This document shows positions 25,746 to 34,534 of a stretch of DNA of 64,000 nt, in pieces. How positions within the stretch are numbered: the stretch's first letter is position 1; every line of letters starts with the position of its first letter. This DNA comes from DAHUXN01 sp963729815. GTDB taxonomy: Bacteria; Acidobacteriota; Terriglobia; Acidiferrales; UBA7541. Under the pieces are notes generated by a model, which was not told the DNA's origin, ran no database searches, and saw only the letters and a program-made list of their open reading frames with translations. Location: positions 1 to 64,000 of the forward strand of contig CAVSPU010000007.1 of the NCBI GenBank assembly GCA_963729815.1, written 5' to 3'. The position numbers and the translations under genes were made by a program.

Positions 25746-26627
25746 TCACTTCACCGGTGCCAGTTTTTGCAACAAAGCCGCGCGAGTCTCCGTCAGCGTC
25801 GAGCGAAGCGACTCAGCTGGAATCTTTTCGATGAATGACCCGATCAGCCAACCGAGGCCCGTCGGCACATCGCGCGTCAGCGAGACCGCGTCGCACTGGA
25901 TGTAAACCCCGCCATCGGCCTCATAGAAACGCCAATAGGAATAGAGCCGCCAGAGAAATCCGTGATCGTTGCCGACCGGTTCATCGCGCTCCTCCTTCGC
26001 CCCCGCATGGTCCACTTCGGCGACGCGTGTGCTGTAGGAACGCGAATAAACGTGCTCGCTGTCGATGCGCGTATAGCGAATGTCATATTCGGTGTCGAGA
26101 ACGACGGTGATCATGTCCACTTGCTTCAGCCGCAAGTAGACTCGGTATTCGTCTCCTGATTTCACGAGCAGTTTCGCTTTCACCACTTCCGGCCGGTAGT
26201 ATTTTGCGTCGTGGCCGTAGTCCTGCAAAACCGCCAGCGCCTGCGGGATCGAAATTCCCGGGACGAATACAATTCCGATCCAATCGTGAATCAACCCGCC
26301 GGGAATGGACATGCAACTCTGCGTGTTGCAATCGTCGCTGCGCTGCGCAAGAATTTGCCCCTGCTTCAGCTCGGCATACTCTTTCGCTTTCTCCGTTGGC
26401 GGCAAGCCATCGATCCAAAGGAAATCCCTCTTCGCCGCAAGCTCTCGATCGTCGCGCGCTTCCTTCGTTCGAATGTATTGGTCAAAGGCCTGCGCCGTCT
26501 GTTTCGTCAATTGTGTGGCGCAGCATGGACGCATCGCCGCAGCCACGCTGCACAACATCGCGGCCGTCATCGATATCGCTTTGATTGCCTTGCATGTCCG
26601 GCCCTGTTTGTTTTTTCTCGTTTCCAT
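25746..26627 (-). CDS. Exported START/SRPBCC-like protein
   Basis: About 293 residues with an N-terminal signal sequence (AISMTAAMLCSVAAAM). The body reads like a START-type lipid-binding fold: VFVPGISIPQALAVLQDYGH resembles the vector 'approach' of START helices, then VYLRLKQVDMITVVLDTEYD and, near the end, GLGWLIGSFIEKIPAESL, which matches the C-terminal helix of such folds. Similar proteins are common hypotheticals in Acidobacteriota. First gene of the operon with the phosphatidyltransferase and GtrA; it may carry or sense the lipid they make (inference). Confidence 0.72.
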   Translation of the reverse strand: METRKNKQGRTCKAIKAISMTAAMLCSVAAAMRPCCATQLTKQTAQAFDQYIRTKEARDDRELAAKRDFLWIDGLPPTEKAKEYAELKQGQILAQRSDDCNTQSCMSIPGGLIHDWIGIVFVPGISIPQALAVLQDYGHDAKYYRPEVVKAKLLVKSGDEYRVYLRLKQVDMITVVLDTEYDIRYTRIDSEHVYSRSYSTRVAEVDHAGAKEERDEPVGNDHGFLWRLYSYWRFYEADGGVYIQCDAVSLTRDVPTGLGWLIGSFIEKIPAESLRSTLTETRAALLQKLAPVK

Positions 26628-26776
26628 GCGCCGAAGATGCCAGACGAGCCGCCGTCCCTGCAATGCCTTGCAGCTCATTTCCGCGTCACGAAGACCTCAA
26701 CGCATAACGACTATAAAAATCAGTCACTTAGTCGAAGTTCTCCCGTAGAATGTCTCCGCATTCGGGAGTGTAGCTC

Positions 26777-27664
26777 TTGGCAGAGGCGCGCGGCGGCAGC
26801 CGGAATTTTCGTTTCGGCACTTTTGAGATTGACGAAAGCACCGGAGAATTGCGCAAGGAAGGGAAGGCGCAGCCGCGCCTTCGCGACCAGGCTCTTCGCA
26901 TTCTCCTGATGCTGCTGGAGCGCCCGCGCGATTTGGTCACGCGCGAGGAGCTTCGCGAGCAGCTTTGGTCCTCGGACACTTTCGTCGATTTCGATCACGG
27001 CTTGAATACGGCCATCAATCAACTCCGCAACGCTCTCGGCGATTCAGCCGGCAATCCTCGTTTTATTCAGACCCTCCCGCGCCGCGGGTATCGCTTCATC
27101 GCGCCCGTGGAAATCGCAGCGGAGCCCGGAGCGCAGTTTTCCGCGGCAATTCCCAGCGGCGAATCGAACGCGCCTCTTGCTTCAACTGCTGATTCCGCCG
27201 AGCCCTTTGCTGCCGCGCCTCGTTCCTCGGTCCTCAGCGACCCGCGAGACCTGCCCGTTGTTTCGAGCGGCATCGTGCGCACGCTCTTCTCACTGATTCA
27301 ATTGATCTATCTCGTTTTTTACGTGGTTTCCCTCGCGCGCCTGTCGAAAGTGGACGCCATCCTCAGCGAAGCGCGCGACCCAGTCCACCTGATTCTCACC
27401 GTCTTGATCGTCACCGCCGCGGCCGGCATTCCGACGCGCCTTTACCTCCTCGCAGCGGCGGCTTTCAACTATCGTGGTTTGAACGCCAAATTTCGCAAGC
27501 TTTTTCCATTCCTTCTGCCGCTCGACGAGCTATGGGCCCTCGCACCATTTTTGCTCGTTCAGCAGATCGGCATCGGCCTGGCCATCGCTGCAACCGCTGC
27601 CCTGCTGTATTTGCCGTTTTCGCAGCGCTCCCTCCTTCTGATGGCCTTCTCCGCGCGCAACTAG
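26777..27664 (+). CDS. Winged-helix DNA-binding regulator with membrane domain
   Basis: One-component regulator. Residues about 10-105 form an OmpR/CadC-type winged helix: FGTFEIDESTGELRKEG, LRILLMLLERPRDLVTREEL and the wing RFIQTLPRRGYRFIAPV. A linker rich in Ala/Ser leads to about four hydrophobic segments, so the DNA-binding domain is tethered to the membrane. TTG 26777 is the only sensible start and GGGAG lies eight bases upstream. It is divergent from the START-like/CDP-alcohol/GtrA operon across about 150 bases and may control it in response to the membrane state. Confidence 0.85.
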   Translation: MAEARGGSRNFRFGTFEIDESTGELRKEGKAQPRLRDQALRILLMLLERPRDLVTREELREQLWSSDTFVDFDHGLNTAINQLRNALGDSAGNPRFIQTLPRRGYRFIAPVEIAAEPGAQFSAAIPSGESNAPLASTADSAEPFAAAPRSSVLSDPRDLPVVSSGIVRTLFSLIQLIYLVFYVVSLARLSKVDAILSEARDPVHLILTVLIVTAAAGIPTRLYLLAAAAFNYRGLNAKFRKLFPFLLPLDELWALAPFLLVQQIGIGLAIAATAALLYLPFSQRSLLLMAFSARN

Positions 27665-27938
27665 TCCGCCTCACTGCGCCGCTTTCCCGCCAGCCAAATT
27701 TCGCTCTCGTAACCGCTCGAAACTCCCCGTAACTCCCCTAAAATCCGTCACATCACCAGCAAACTCCGCCTCCAAACGCGCTGACATTTTTTCGCCTGTC
27801 CGCACGGCCAAACGCGTCCCATTGTCCGAAAACTGTCCTGTTGACCGGTAGTAACCAACCCGCGACAGCGTTACTCTCGCAGAAGAATCGATAGCAACCC
27901 GCAGCGGCTATAACGCGCGGGTGGCCAAGGGAGCGGCG

Positions 27939-28451
27939 ATGGCCCAGATGGCGTACTTGATGGTTGCAGCGCCCGGGGTTGGAGCACCGGCAGCAGTTGA
28001 CGCAGGGATGATGGAATTCAAGGAATGCCTCAAACGGATGCGCGACGGCGATCCAGGAGACGCCCTGGCGCATGCCAGGCGGGCATTAGGAGCGGCGCCG
28101 AAAAATCCTTTCTACCTTTCCTATACAGGTTTGTTGGCGGCGATGGCTGACCGGCGGTTCGCCGACGCGGAGACGCTCTGCCGGGAAGCCCTCAATCTGA
28201 AGTGCAATCACGCTCAGCTCTACCTCAACCTGGCGGAGGTCTATCACCAGTCCGGACGGATGTCTGACGCCATCGGCATTCTCGAAAAAGGCATGGTGTC
28301 CGCCGGACGCGATTTCCGCATCCGCCGGGCGCTCGAACGAATCGGAGTCCGGCGTGCCCCGGTGCTTGCGTTCCTGCACCGCAACCACCCGGTCAATCGG
28401 ATGCTCGGCCGCCTGCGTCATCGCTTCGCTGGCTCCGCGCGTCCTTACTAA
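27939..28451 (+). CDS. TPR-repeat protein
   Basis: 170-residue helical protein with two or three tetratricopeptide repeats: LAHARRALGAAPKNPFYLSY, then DAETLCREALNLKCNHAQLY followed by LNLAEVYHQSGRMSDAIGIL. The basic C-terminus (RNHPVNRMLGRLRHR) is of unknown purpose. TPR proteins mediate protein-protein contacts; no partner is evident. AAGGGAG five bases before ATG 27939 decides this start over GTG 27921. The 270 bases upstream hold no recognisable feature. Confidence 0.78.
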   Translation: MAQMAYLMVAAPGVGAPAAVDAGMMEFKECLKRMRDGDPGDALAHARRALGAAPKNPFYLSYTGLLAAMADRRFADAETLCREALNLKCNHAQLYLNLAEVYHQSGRMSDAIGILEKGMVSAGRDFRIRRALERIGVRRAPVLAFLHRNHPVNRMLGRLRHRFAGSARPY

Positions 28452-28574
28452 GTTCCCCAAGCAGCCAACCCACAGGGAAGCCCGGGGCGAGTTCCCCCCT
28501 CGTCCCGGGTGCTTCACCCAAATCCCCAGCCTCCGTTCCGTACCTGTAGACACTCCTTAAACCTATCAGGCGGC

Positions 28575-29303
28575 TTAAACAATTCGGAAACGAATCTCGG
28601 CAAGAATCCCTAGGGCGCCGGTACCGAGCAATAGAAGGCTCGCTGGTTCCGGCGTAACGTTTTGTGAATCCAGCGGGTAAATCGTGTCCGATCCCGAGGT
28701 AATCGACACACCAGTAATCGGATTCCCGTTCGCATTCGAGACGAGCACATCTTCGAGGCTCATATTCATCTGGATCATGCCTGCCTTCGCGCACAAGACA
28801 TCGGCCGACATTCCGAAATCAAATGGAGACCCAAAAGTAATGGCTTCCGGAGTTGTCGTAAATGTCGCCACTCCGAAAGCATCATAATTTAGCGACGACA
28901 GCGGCACGCTTTGGCTTCCCACAGCGGCATCCGCGCCGCCGTAGTAGGGGCAGTAGTTGGACACCTGTATGCCAAAAGTGAATTCCACGAACGCCGGCCC
29001 AACCGATGAGCCGTCACTGAACGTCAACGGGTCATTTATAGACCCGGAGGCAAGACCACCATCTGCCGCGCCGAGCGAAATCAACCATGGGCGATAAGGC
29101 GACAAATAGTAAATCGAAGCATAGGCGCTGCCAAGTCCAGCATCGCACCCCGCGCTGGTACTGCCACTATCGGTGCACGTCCCAAGAGGCCCATACGCCT
29201 CTGTATACACCCCTATCGAAACGCTTCCGCCCCAGGCACTGCGTGCCATAATCATCGAGCCGAAAACCATGCATGCTACTGCCACAAGAATCTTTCTTGT
29301 CAT
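28575..29303 (-). CDS. PEP-CTERM sorting-domain protein
   Basis: Secreted surface protein of 242 residues: signal peptide (KILVAVACMVFGSMIMARSA), a beta-rich low-complexity body, and the C-terminal sorting signal TPEPASLLLLGTGALGIL followed by basic residues. In known systems an exosortase (XrtA/EpsH) recognises the PEP motif and links the protein to the exopolysaccharide matrix. No exosortase lies in this window. The next 800 bases upstream are a REP field. Confidence 0.9.
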   Translation of the reverse strand: MTRKILVAVACMVFGSMIMARSAWGGSVSIGVYTEAYGPLGTCTDSGSTSAGCDAGLGSAYASIYYLSPYRPWLISLGAADGGLASGSINDPLTFSDGSSVGPAFVEFTFGIQVSNYCPYYGGADAAVGSQSVPLSSLNYDAFGVATFTTTPEAITFGSPFDFGMSADVLCAKAGMIQMNMSLEDVLVSNANGNPITGVSITSGSDTIYPLDSQNVTPEPASLLLLGTGALGILAEIRFRIV

Positions 29304-30118
29304 GGAACTTCTCCCTTGCAGCGCCGCAAGCAGTCAGTGCAACCGAAGACGCGCAAGAACGTCAATGGCATTCTCTTCAAAGGCCCTGGCAAGAGTCAGT
29401 GACGCGTGTCACCTGACCACGTGCTCTCCGCGCGACTCGCCGAGTCGCGCCGCCTTTCCGCTTTTTCGGGTGCCCCATCCTTTGCGTCTTGTGCGACGCA
29501 ACGCGTCTCGCAGCAAAGGGTGGGGATTTTGCCTTTGTAGGGGCGCTGCCTGTTTGCCCAGTTTGCCCTGACGAAGGAAGCGAGGAACGAAGGGCTGCGC
29601 CCGCGCGACTTCTGTAGCTCACGTCCCGCCGGCGCCCTTCGCCGGCTGACGTGAGGCTTTTCGCCTTTGCAGCTTGCGCAGCGCCTTGTAGCTCATATCC
29701 CGTTTGCGCGATTTTTTGCGCAAACTGACATTAGGCATCTCGTGCTTTTCGCTCTCGTAGGGGCGCTGCTTGCTGCGCCCGCGCGACTCCCCGAGTCGCG
29801 TTTCGCCTCTCTTTTGTGGTGCGGCGGCCCGCCTGCCGCCTGCACGCCGTGGCGTGTGGCGGGCAGACAGGCTCGACGCCGCTTCGCCCGGCGCTCCATC
29901 TCCCCATCGCCTGGCCTGCAACGCAGGCGGACGGACGTAAACTCTCGCATTCGTCGCGGCAAAAATGATCGGGCTGCTCAGGATGGAGAACCTAACGAAG
30001 AAGCGACTCGTATTCTTGGGAAGTGGAAGTGCGGGAAACAGCCCAGCGTTGACTCGGAATGACCGCGCCTCGGCGTCACGCCGTTAGCTTTTGCTTTCGC
30101 TACAGAGGACCATTTCCT
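29304..30118. repeat. REP-rich gene-free region
   Basis: 815 bases without a credible gene. Elements seen: hairpin CGCGACTC/GAGTCGCG at 29430-29450; family C (GGGTGCCCCATCC ... GGGTGGGGAT) at 29468-29526; an expanded family B at 29537-29610; family A at 29612-29663 (TGTAGCTCACGTCCC, arms GCCGGCG/CGCCGGC); a family A variant at 29686-29734 with arms GTTTGCGC/GCGCAAAC; family B at 29756-29799. A larger GC-rich palindrome follows near 29829-29872. Open frames here are read across the repeats and are not convincing. Confidence 0.75.
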
Positions 30119-30655
30119 TCAGCTCATCAACTTCAGCAGCAGCGCCTTTCCTTCTTTGTCCGTCAGCACGCCCTTGCGTATCAATGTGACGATCAGTTCG
30201 TTCAGCACGTAACGAGGCTCGTCGTTCCCGCCTGCTGCCTTTGCCGAAGCCAGTGCTGCAGCCTGCTCCGATTCGACAGCCTTGAGTTTTGCTGCGGGTT
30301 GTCCCGATAGCTCGCCGAGCCATTGCTCCAGTATCCACTTCTGGTCCGGCTCGACGGCCGTAAACGCCAGCCCCATTCCCATGCCACTTTGCGAATAGGC
30401 GACTCGCGCCTTCGCCTCAAACTTTCGCTGTTCGAAGGCCAGGCGCACCACCACCGATGTTCCAGGCGGGAACGGACTCATTGCGTCGATGAAACACCCG
30501 CCAATCGCCAAATCGGAACTGCGCCCGGTCACCCGTGCCTCCGTTTTCGGCTCCACAACCTCTGCTGCCGCCGTAAATGGGTAGCGCGCGTGCTTCCGCC
30601 GCTCTTCAGGCTTAAGCGCGGCAGCGATTGTGACCCGTTTGACGTCTTCAGGCAT
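30119..30655 (-). CDS. PilZ domain protein
   Basis: Cyclic-di-GMP effector candidate of 178 residues. The RxxxR part of the PilZ signature is in ERRKHARYPF (about residues 17-26) and the D-x-S/A-x2-G-G part in DLAIGGCFI (about 48-56). After the PilZ barrel (to about 110) a helical tail with QAAALASAKAAGG and YVLNELIVTLIRKGVLTDK follows; its role is unknown. No diguanylate cyclase is nearby. Confidence 0.88.
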   Translation of the reverse strand: MPEDVKRVTIAAALKPEERRKHARYPFTAAAEVVEPKTEARVTGRSSDLAIGGCFIDAMSPFPPGTSVVVRLAFEQRKFEAKARVAYSQSGMGMGLAFTAVEPDQKWILEQWLGELSGQPAAKLKAVESEQAAALASAKAAGGNDEPRYVLNELIVTLIRKGVLTDKEGKALLLKLMS

Positions 30656-30914
30656 TCTTTGGCCTTCCTGTTTCCCATCTTGGCACGACTTCGTTCCCGT
30701 CCGGCGAATAAGTAAATTCGCCGTGCCTCAAGTGCCAGCATTGCGGCGGGTTGGCGTATGGCCATCCCTTCCGTGTTAATGTTTTAACCAAAGGCGAGAC
30801 AGCTTTCATCCCATTAGGCCGGGCAAAGCGCCCGAGCGGAGAATTGCAGCGAGGAAATCGCGCGCGCCAGCGGAATGTGCGGAACGTGAAGGCGCGAATG
30901 GCTGCGGCGCGTCG

Positions 30915-31592
30915 CTATTCGCAACTCCCATTGTCGGTAAAAACGCCGCTGATGAGCATGGAACTTAGAAACCTGTCGCATTCCGTGAATTTGGCCAGCG
31001 CGGGATCGTTCTGCAAGGCGTTTGGTTCCACCGTCTTCGCTCCGTTGAGAGCCTGGCGGTCCGCTTCCACTCCGCTGGCCCACTTCGACAGGTTGTTATA
31101 TTGGTTGTTGAGCAGTTGAAGGGCGTTGCGGTCCGAATTGGTTGACGCCGCCACGGATGCCTGCGCGAGGCTCGTTTCTGCACGGTCGTGATACGTTTGC
31201 GCCCACGTCCCGCTCACCGCCAATCCATAAGTGACCATTGTTCCCACCGCCCCTTTCCACTCTCTCATTTCCGCCAGCGCGCCGATGGCGGCGTCGGCAA
31301 AGTTCCTGGAGAGCCCCTTCTTGGATGGCGGCGGCGTGGCGCTCGTATTCGCGGTCGACGCTGGAATTGTCAATACAATCTGGTTCGGCCCGAATGTCAC
31401 CGATCCGTTCGTGAGCTTGGCCACGGTTTCGATATCGACGTAGGAATGCCCCTTCACCTGCAAGACCGTGCCAGCAGCTTTCCCGTTGATGCGCAATTGT
31501 TTATCCGGCACGCTCTGCGCGAAAAGGGCTCCCGCGAGCGAGAGCGCAATTCCAGCCAGCATCACAGTTCGAAGATTGCCGTATCTCTTCAT
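30915..31592 (-). CDS. Exported protein with copper-amine-oxidase-like N-domain
   Basis: 225 residues. A signal peptide (LRTVMLAGIALSLAGALFAQ) precedes a segment KQLRINGKAAGTVLQVKGHS ... YVDIETVAKLTNGSVTF that matches the copper amine oxidase N-terminal (stalk-like) repeat used by many secreted proteins; it is not an oxidase. The C-terminal half is helical (DRNALQLLNNQYNNLSKWAS). Function unknown, likely periplasmic or surface. ATG 31592 opens the signal peptide. Confidence 0.75.
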   Translation of the reverse strand: MKRYGNLRTVMLAGIALSLAGALFAQSVPDKQLRINGKAAGTVLQVKGHSYVDIETVAKLTNGSVTFGPNQIVLTIPASTANTSATPPPSKKGLSRNFADAAIGALAEMREWKGAVGTMVTYGLAVSGTWAQTYHDRAETSLAQASVAASTNSDRNALQLLNNQYNNLSKWASGVEADRQALNGAKTVEPNALQNDPALAKFTECDRFLSSMLISGVFTDNGSCE

Positions 31593-32126
31593 GCCGCACC
31601 TATCCTGAGCACCGCATTGGCCGCCAGATCCTGGACAAATCGTTCTGGACGAATCCCGAGTGCGCTCCACTTGGAGCTGCACTCTCGCATCGGTACCGGG
31701 CGGCAAGGGCGGCTTCCAAGCGGTCAAACTGCAAAGGCCCGCCCGGACCACCGTGCGCAGTCACTCCATAAGGGACATGGCCGCCATGGGTTCCGTCGAA
31801 TGGATTGAGACAGAATCATATCGATACTCAAAACGAGTGTATGTCCCATTATGAACAGAAATGCGTGACGCGGAAAACGGTCGCACGTTGGCTTCATGGC
31901 CTGTATGGCGTGGCATCGGCGCGTGTTCCATCTTCCCGGCAAGTTTGGAATGCAACGTGATGGGCGAAACGTGCCTTTTGTTCGCGCGGTGCGAAATCAC
32001 GCGGCCAGATCAGGCTATCAGACAAGACGACGCGACGGCCGTCCTCGCGCCGGAATCATGAATGAGTCACGAATGAATGACGAACGAATGACGAAGCAAT
32101 TTCGAACGAACGTCGGAGGAGTGACC
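31593..32126. other. Gene-free region between divergent exported-protein genes
   Basis: 534 bases holding the divergent upstream regions of the stalk-domain and PEP-CTERM-like genes. The only structure seen is a run of near-repeats of ACGAATGA and GAATGACG between about 32056 and 32095, just before the Shine-Dalgarno of the PEP-CTERM-like gene. No convincing gene or hairpin. Confidence 0.5.
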
Positions 32127-32699
32127 ATGAAAAAAGCACTCACAGTCGCGGCGCTTATGTTGTGGGCCAGTTGCGCATTCGCTAGTCCCACTCAAGAATA
32201 TCCCACGGCTCAGGTGATGGGCTGCGGAGGCGGCGAGCAGGACATCACGACTAGCAGCTTCATGCTCGGCTTCACCTGCACGCTCACGTCCGAAACCGTG
32301 CTTATCCCCGACGAGAAAGATTGGCAGAACAGCTCCGACTTTTATTCCGGCGAGCTCTACACCTGGTACTACTCTTTAACTCTGCTCAATTCGCAGGTCG
32401 AAGGACTTTCGCTCTCCGGCTCGTACGTTTTTGATGGTGGATTCGAAGGCTATAACACGGCGACGTGGACGCTCTCGGGCGTCGGCAATACAGTCTATTT
32501 CAGCGCGACAGGCTACATACCGACGCTCGACGCCATGACCATCGGCGCCGGCAACAATTCGCTGACCGTGCTCATTCCCGGTCCTGTTCCCGAGGCGCCC
32601 ACGCTCGTGCTCGCCGCCACCGGCTTGGCCCTCCTCGGTTTCTGCGCGAAGCGGCTGCGCGCCCGCCGCACATCCTCTCCGTTTCTTCCTGTCGCTTGA
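32127..32699 (+). CDS. PEP-CTERM-like exported protein with variant PEAP motif
   Basis: 190 residues. GGAGGA lies six bases before ATG 32127 and a signal peptide follows (KKALTVAALMLWASCAFAS). The body is beta-rich. The C-terminus has the tripartite layout of a sorting signal: PVPEAPTLVLAATGLALLGF, then the basic cluster KRLRARR. The motif is PEAP rather than PEP followed by Ala/Ser, so it may belong to a variant exosortase class or be a degenerate signal. Confidence 0.78.
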   Translation: MKKALTVAALMLWASCAFASPTQEYPTAQVMGCGGGEQDITTSSFMLGFTCTLTSETVLIPDEKDWQNSSDFYSGELYTWYYSLTLLNSQVEGLSLSGSYVFDGGFEGYNTATWTLSGVGNTVYFSATGYIPTLDAMTIGAGNNSLTVLIPGPVPEAPTLVLAATGLALLGFCAKRLRARRTSSPFLPVA

Positions 32700-32749
32700 A
32701 CTGGCGCGTTCCTAATTCATATTGGCGAACCGCAAGCATCCTTAAATAC

Positions 32750-33967
32750 CTAGAATTCCTCATACGCGTGTTCGCCGTGCAGAGACTCATCCAGCCCGGC
32801 TTGCTCGCTCGTCGCATCCACCTTCACGGCTGTGAATAGATCGATTATCTTCAGCATCCCATACGTGAAAATGAACGCCCACGCCGACGAGAAAAGCACG
32901 GCGGCGAGTTGTTTGAAGAAGAAGCTGGGATTTCCATGAAGCAGCCCGTTGCTGCCGCTGGGATTGAATCGTTGATCCGCGAAAAGCCCCAGCAGCACGA
33001 TCCCCAGAAAGCCGCCCACGCCATGCACGCCCCAAACGTCCAGCGCGTCGTCCCACTGCAATTTATTTTTCAGCTCCACCGCGTAGTAGCACACCACGCC
33101 CGCGCTGATGCCGATGATCACCGCGGTCGCCGGAGAAACATACCCGGCAGCAGGAGTAATCGTGGCCAGTCCCGCGACGGCGCCCGTCAGCAGCCCCAGG
33201 AACTTTGGTTTCTTCTGGTGCGCCCACGCCACCACCAGCCACGCGATCGCCGCAAACGACGCCGCCACGTCCGTATTCAGAAACGCCGTCGCCGTCACTG
33301 AATCCACGCGCATTTCGCTTCCCGCGTTGAATCCGTACCATCCGAACCACAGCAGGCCTGTGCCCAGCGCCACCAGCGGAATGCTATGCGGGCCCGTGTC
33401 GCGCGTGCGGCGTCTGCCCACGTACAGCACGGAAGCCAGCGCTGCGATGCCCGCGATATTGTGCACCACGATCCCTCCGGCGAAATCCCTCACGCCCCAT
33501 TGCTGCAGCATTCCGCCGCCCCACACCATGTGTACGAACGGAAAATAAACGAACGTCAGCCATGCCGTCAGGAACACCATGTACGCCTTGAACGTCACGC
33601 GGTTCGTGAACGCCCCGGAGATCAGCGCCGGCGTGATAATCGCGAACATCATTTGATACGCGATGAACACCATCATGGGAATCGTGTTGTTCGGAGACGC
33701 CGTGGATAGATTCACTCCCCGCAGGCACACATCATTGAAATTTCCGATAATCCCGTGCCAGTCGCCGCTGAAGCACAGCGAAAAGCCGTACAAATACCAG
33801 ATCACCGTCGTCCAGCCCATCGAAACGAAACTCTGCATCATGATGGCCAGAACGTTCTTTCGTCCCACCAGCCCGCCGTAAAAAAATGCCAGCCCCGGCG
33901 TCATCAACATCACCAGGCTGGTGCACAGAATCATGAATCCCGTGTTGCCCGTATCGAGATGCAGCAT
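32750..33967 (-). CDS. amt: Ammonium transporter
   Basis: Amt/MEP/Rh ammonium channel of 405 residues with eleven hydrophobic segments. Motifs include TPGLAFFYGGLVGRKNVL, the first pore His in DFAGGIVVHNIAG, and the second in DVWGVHGVGGFLGIVLLG. The C-terminal tail ends AGLDESLHGEHAYEEF, the part that normally contacts GlnK; no glnK is adjacent here. AAGGAGG lies six bases before the ATG. The SelW-like gene ends 80 bases upstream on the same strand. Confidence 0.96.
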   Translation of the reverse strand: MLHLDTGNTGFMILCTSLVMLMTPGLAFFYGGLVGRKNVLAIMMQSFVSMGWTTVIWYLYGFSLCFSGDWHGIIGNFNDVCLRGVNLSTASPNNTIPMMVFIAYQMMFAIITPALISGAFTNRVTFKAYMVFLTAWLTFVYFPFVHMVWGGGMLQQWGVRDFAGGIVVHNIAGIAALASVLYVGRRRTRDTGPHSIPLVALGTGLLWFGWYGFNAGSEMRVDSVTATAFLNTDVAASFAAIAWLVVAWAHQKKPKFLGLLTGAVAGLATITPAAGYVSPATAVIIGISAGVVCYYAVELKNKLQWDDALDVWGVHGVGGFLGIVLLGLFADQRFNPSGSNGLLHGNPSFFFKQLAAVLFSSAWAFIFTYGMLKIIDLFTAVKVDATSEQAGLDESLHGEHAYEEF

Positions 33968-34047
33968 TCGCTCCTCCTTGCCAGCCAGCCCAGCGCGCGG
34001 CGAGCGATGAGATTTGAATTACGAAACTCAAGCTTTCCGTGGCAGGC

Positions 34048-34311
34048 CTACGCCGTGCCAGTTCGCCGGCGCTTCTCAAGCTGCTCGACCACAGCGTCGA
34101 GATCGGGATAGCCCGCGCCAAACTTCCGTGTGAGCCAGTTCCCGCCCCGCTGGCCAATCCTTTCGCCGTCCGCGATCACCTCGAACTGGCCGGTCTTGCC
34201 AGGCGTAAGGACGGTATCGATTCCTAGTCGCGTCTTGATGAGAGCCACGAGACTCGTGACGTTAGCCTTGTTGTTCTGTCACGTTGGGCAGTGAACGATT
34301 TCGATCTTCAT
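34048..34311 (-). CDS. SelW-like (Rdx family) candidate selenoprotein
   Basis: Rdx/SelT-SelW-SelH thioredoxin-like redox protein of 87 residues if TGA at 34279-34281 is read as selenocysteine. From ATG 34311 the product begins MKIEIVHCPT-U-QNNK, placing Sec at residue 11 as the U of the family CxxU motif. The rest contains KTGQFEVIADGERI and the C-terminal KFGAGYPDLDAVVEQLEK typical of the family. GGAG lies six bases before the ATG. Read without recoding, only a 66-residue piece lacking the first strand and the redox motif remains. A SECIS-like hairpin follows the TGA. The alternative is a nonsense mutation. Confidence 0.78.
34244..34260 (-). promoter_or_regulatory. Candidate bacterial SECIS hairpin
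   Basis: On the minus strand GTCACGA-GTC-TCGTGGC forms a seven-pair stem (one G-U pair) with loop GUC, starting 18 bases after the TGA. The loop G is the 26th base after TGA. Bacterial SECIS elements have a GU in the apical loop some 16-37 bases downstream of UGA, so position and loop agree. Confidence 0.6.
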
Positions 34312-34534
34312 TCGGGTCTCCAACCTGCTGGATGCGAATCATTATCCGGCCCGAAAACGCCCACATTCTGCGCACATTGGCCCCATCTGGCAAGCGTTGT
34401 AGTGGAAACCTGTGCTGCACCTTACACGCGGCAACATACCGAATTGTGAGTTTGTTCTTCCGTCGAGTTCCTCCTTTTCAACTGCGGCGAATCAGCCCGC
34501 CAAAATTGGCGATTAGAAATTCATTTGGCGTTTG

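Noticed and set aside
29619..30062. Short frames within the REP field on both strands
   Set aside because: They run through hairpin repeats and encode only Arg/Ala/Pro-rich repeat translations; no ribosome sites.
30656..30914. A c-di-GMP riboswitch upstream of the PilZ gene
   Set aside because: A GCAAAGC-like string is present, but the conserved GEMM core and paired stems could not be made to fit on either strand.
34048..34248. A 66-residue gene starting at 34248
   Set aside because: This start lies inside the Rdx domain and loses the first strand and redox motif. Reading through TGA from 34311 explains the sequence better.
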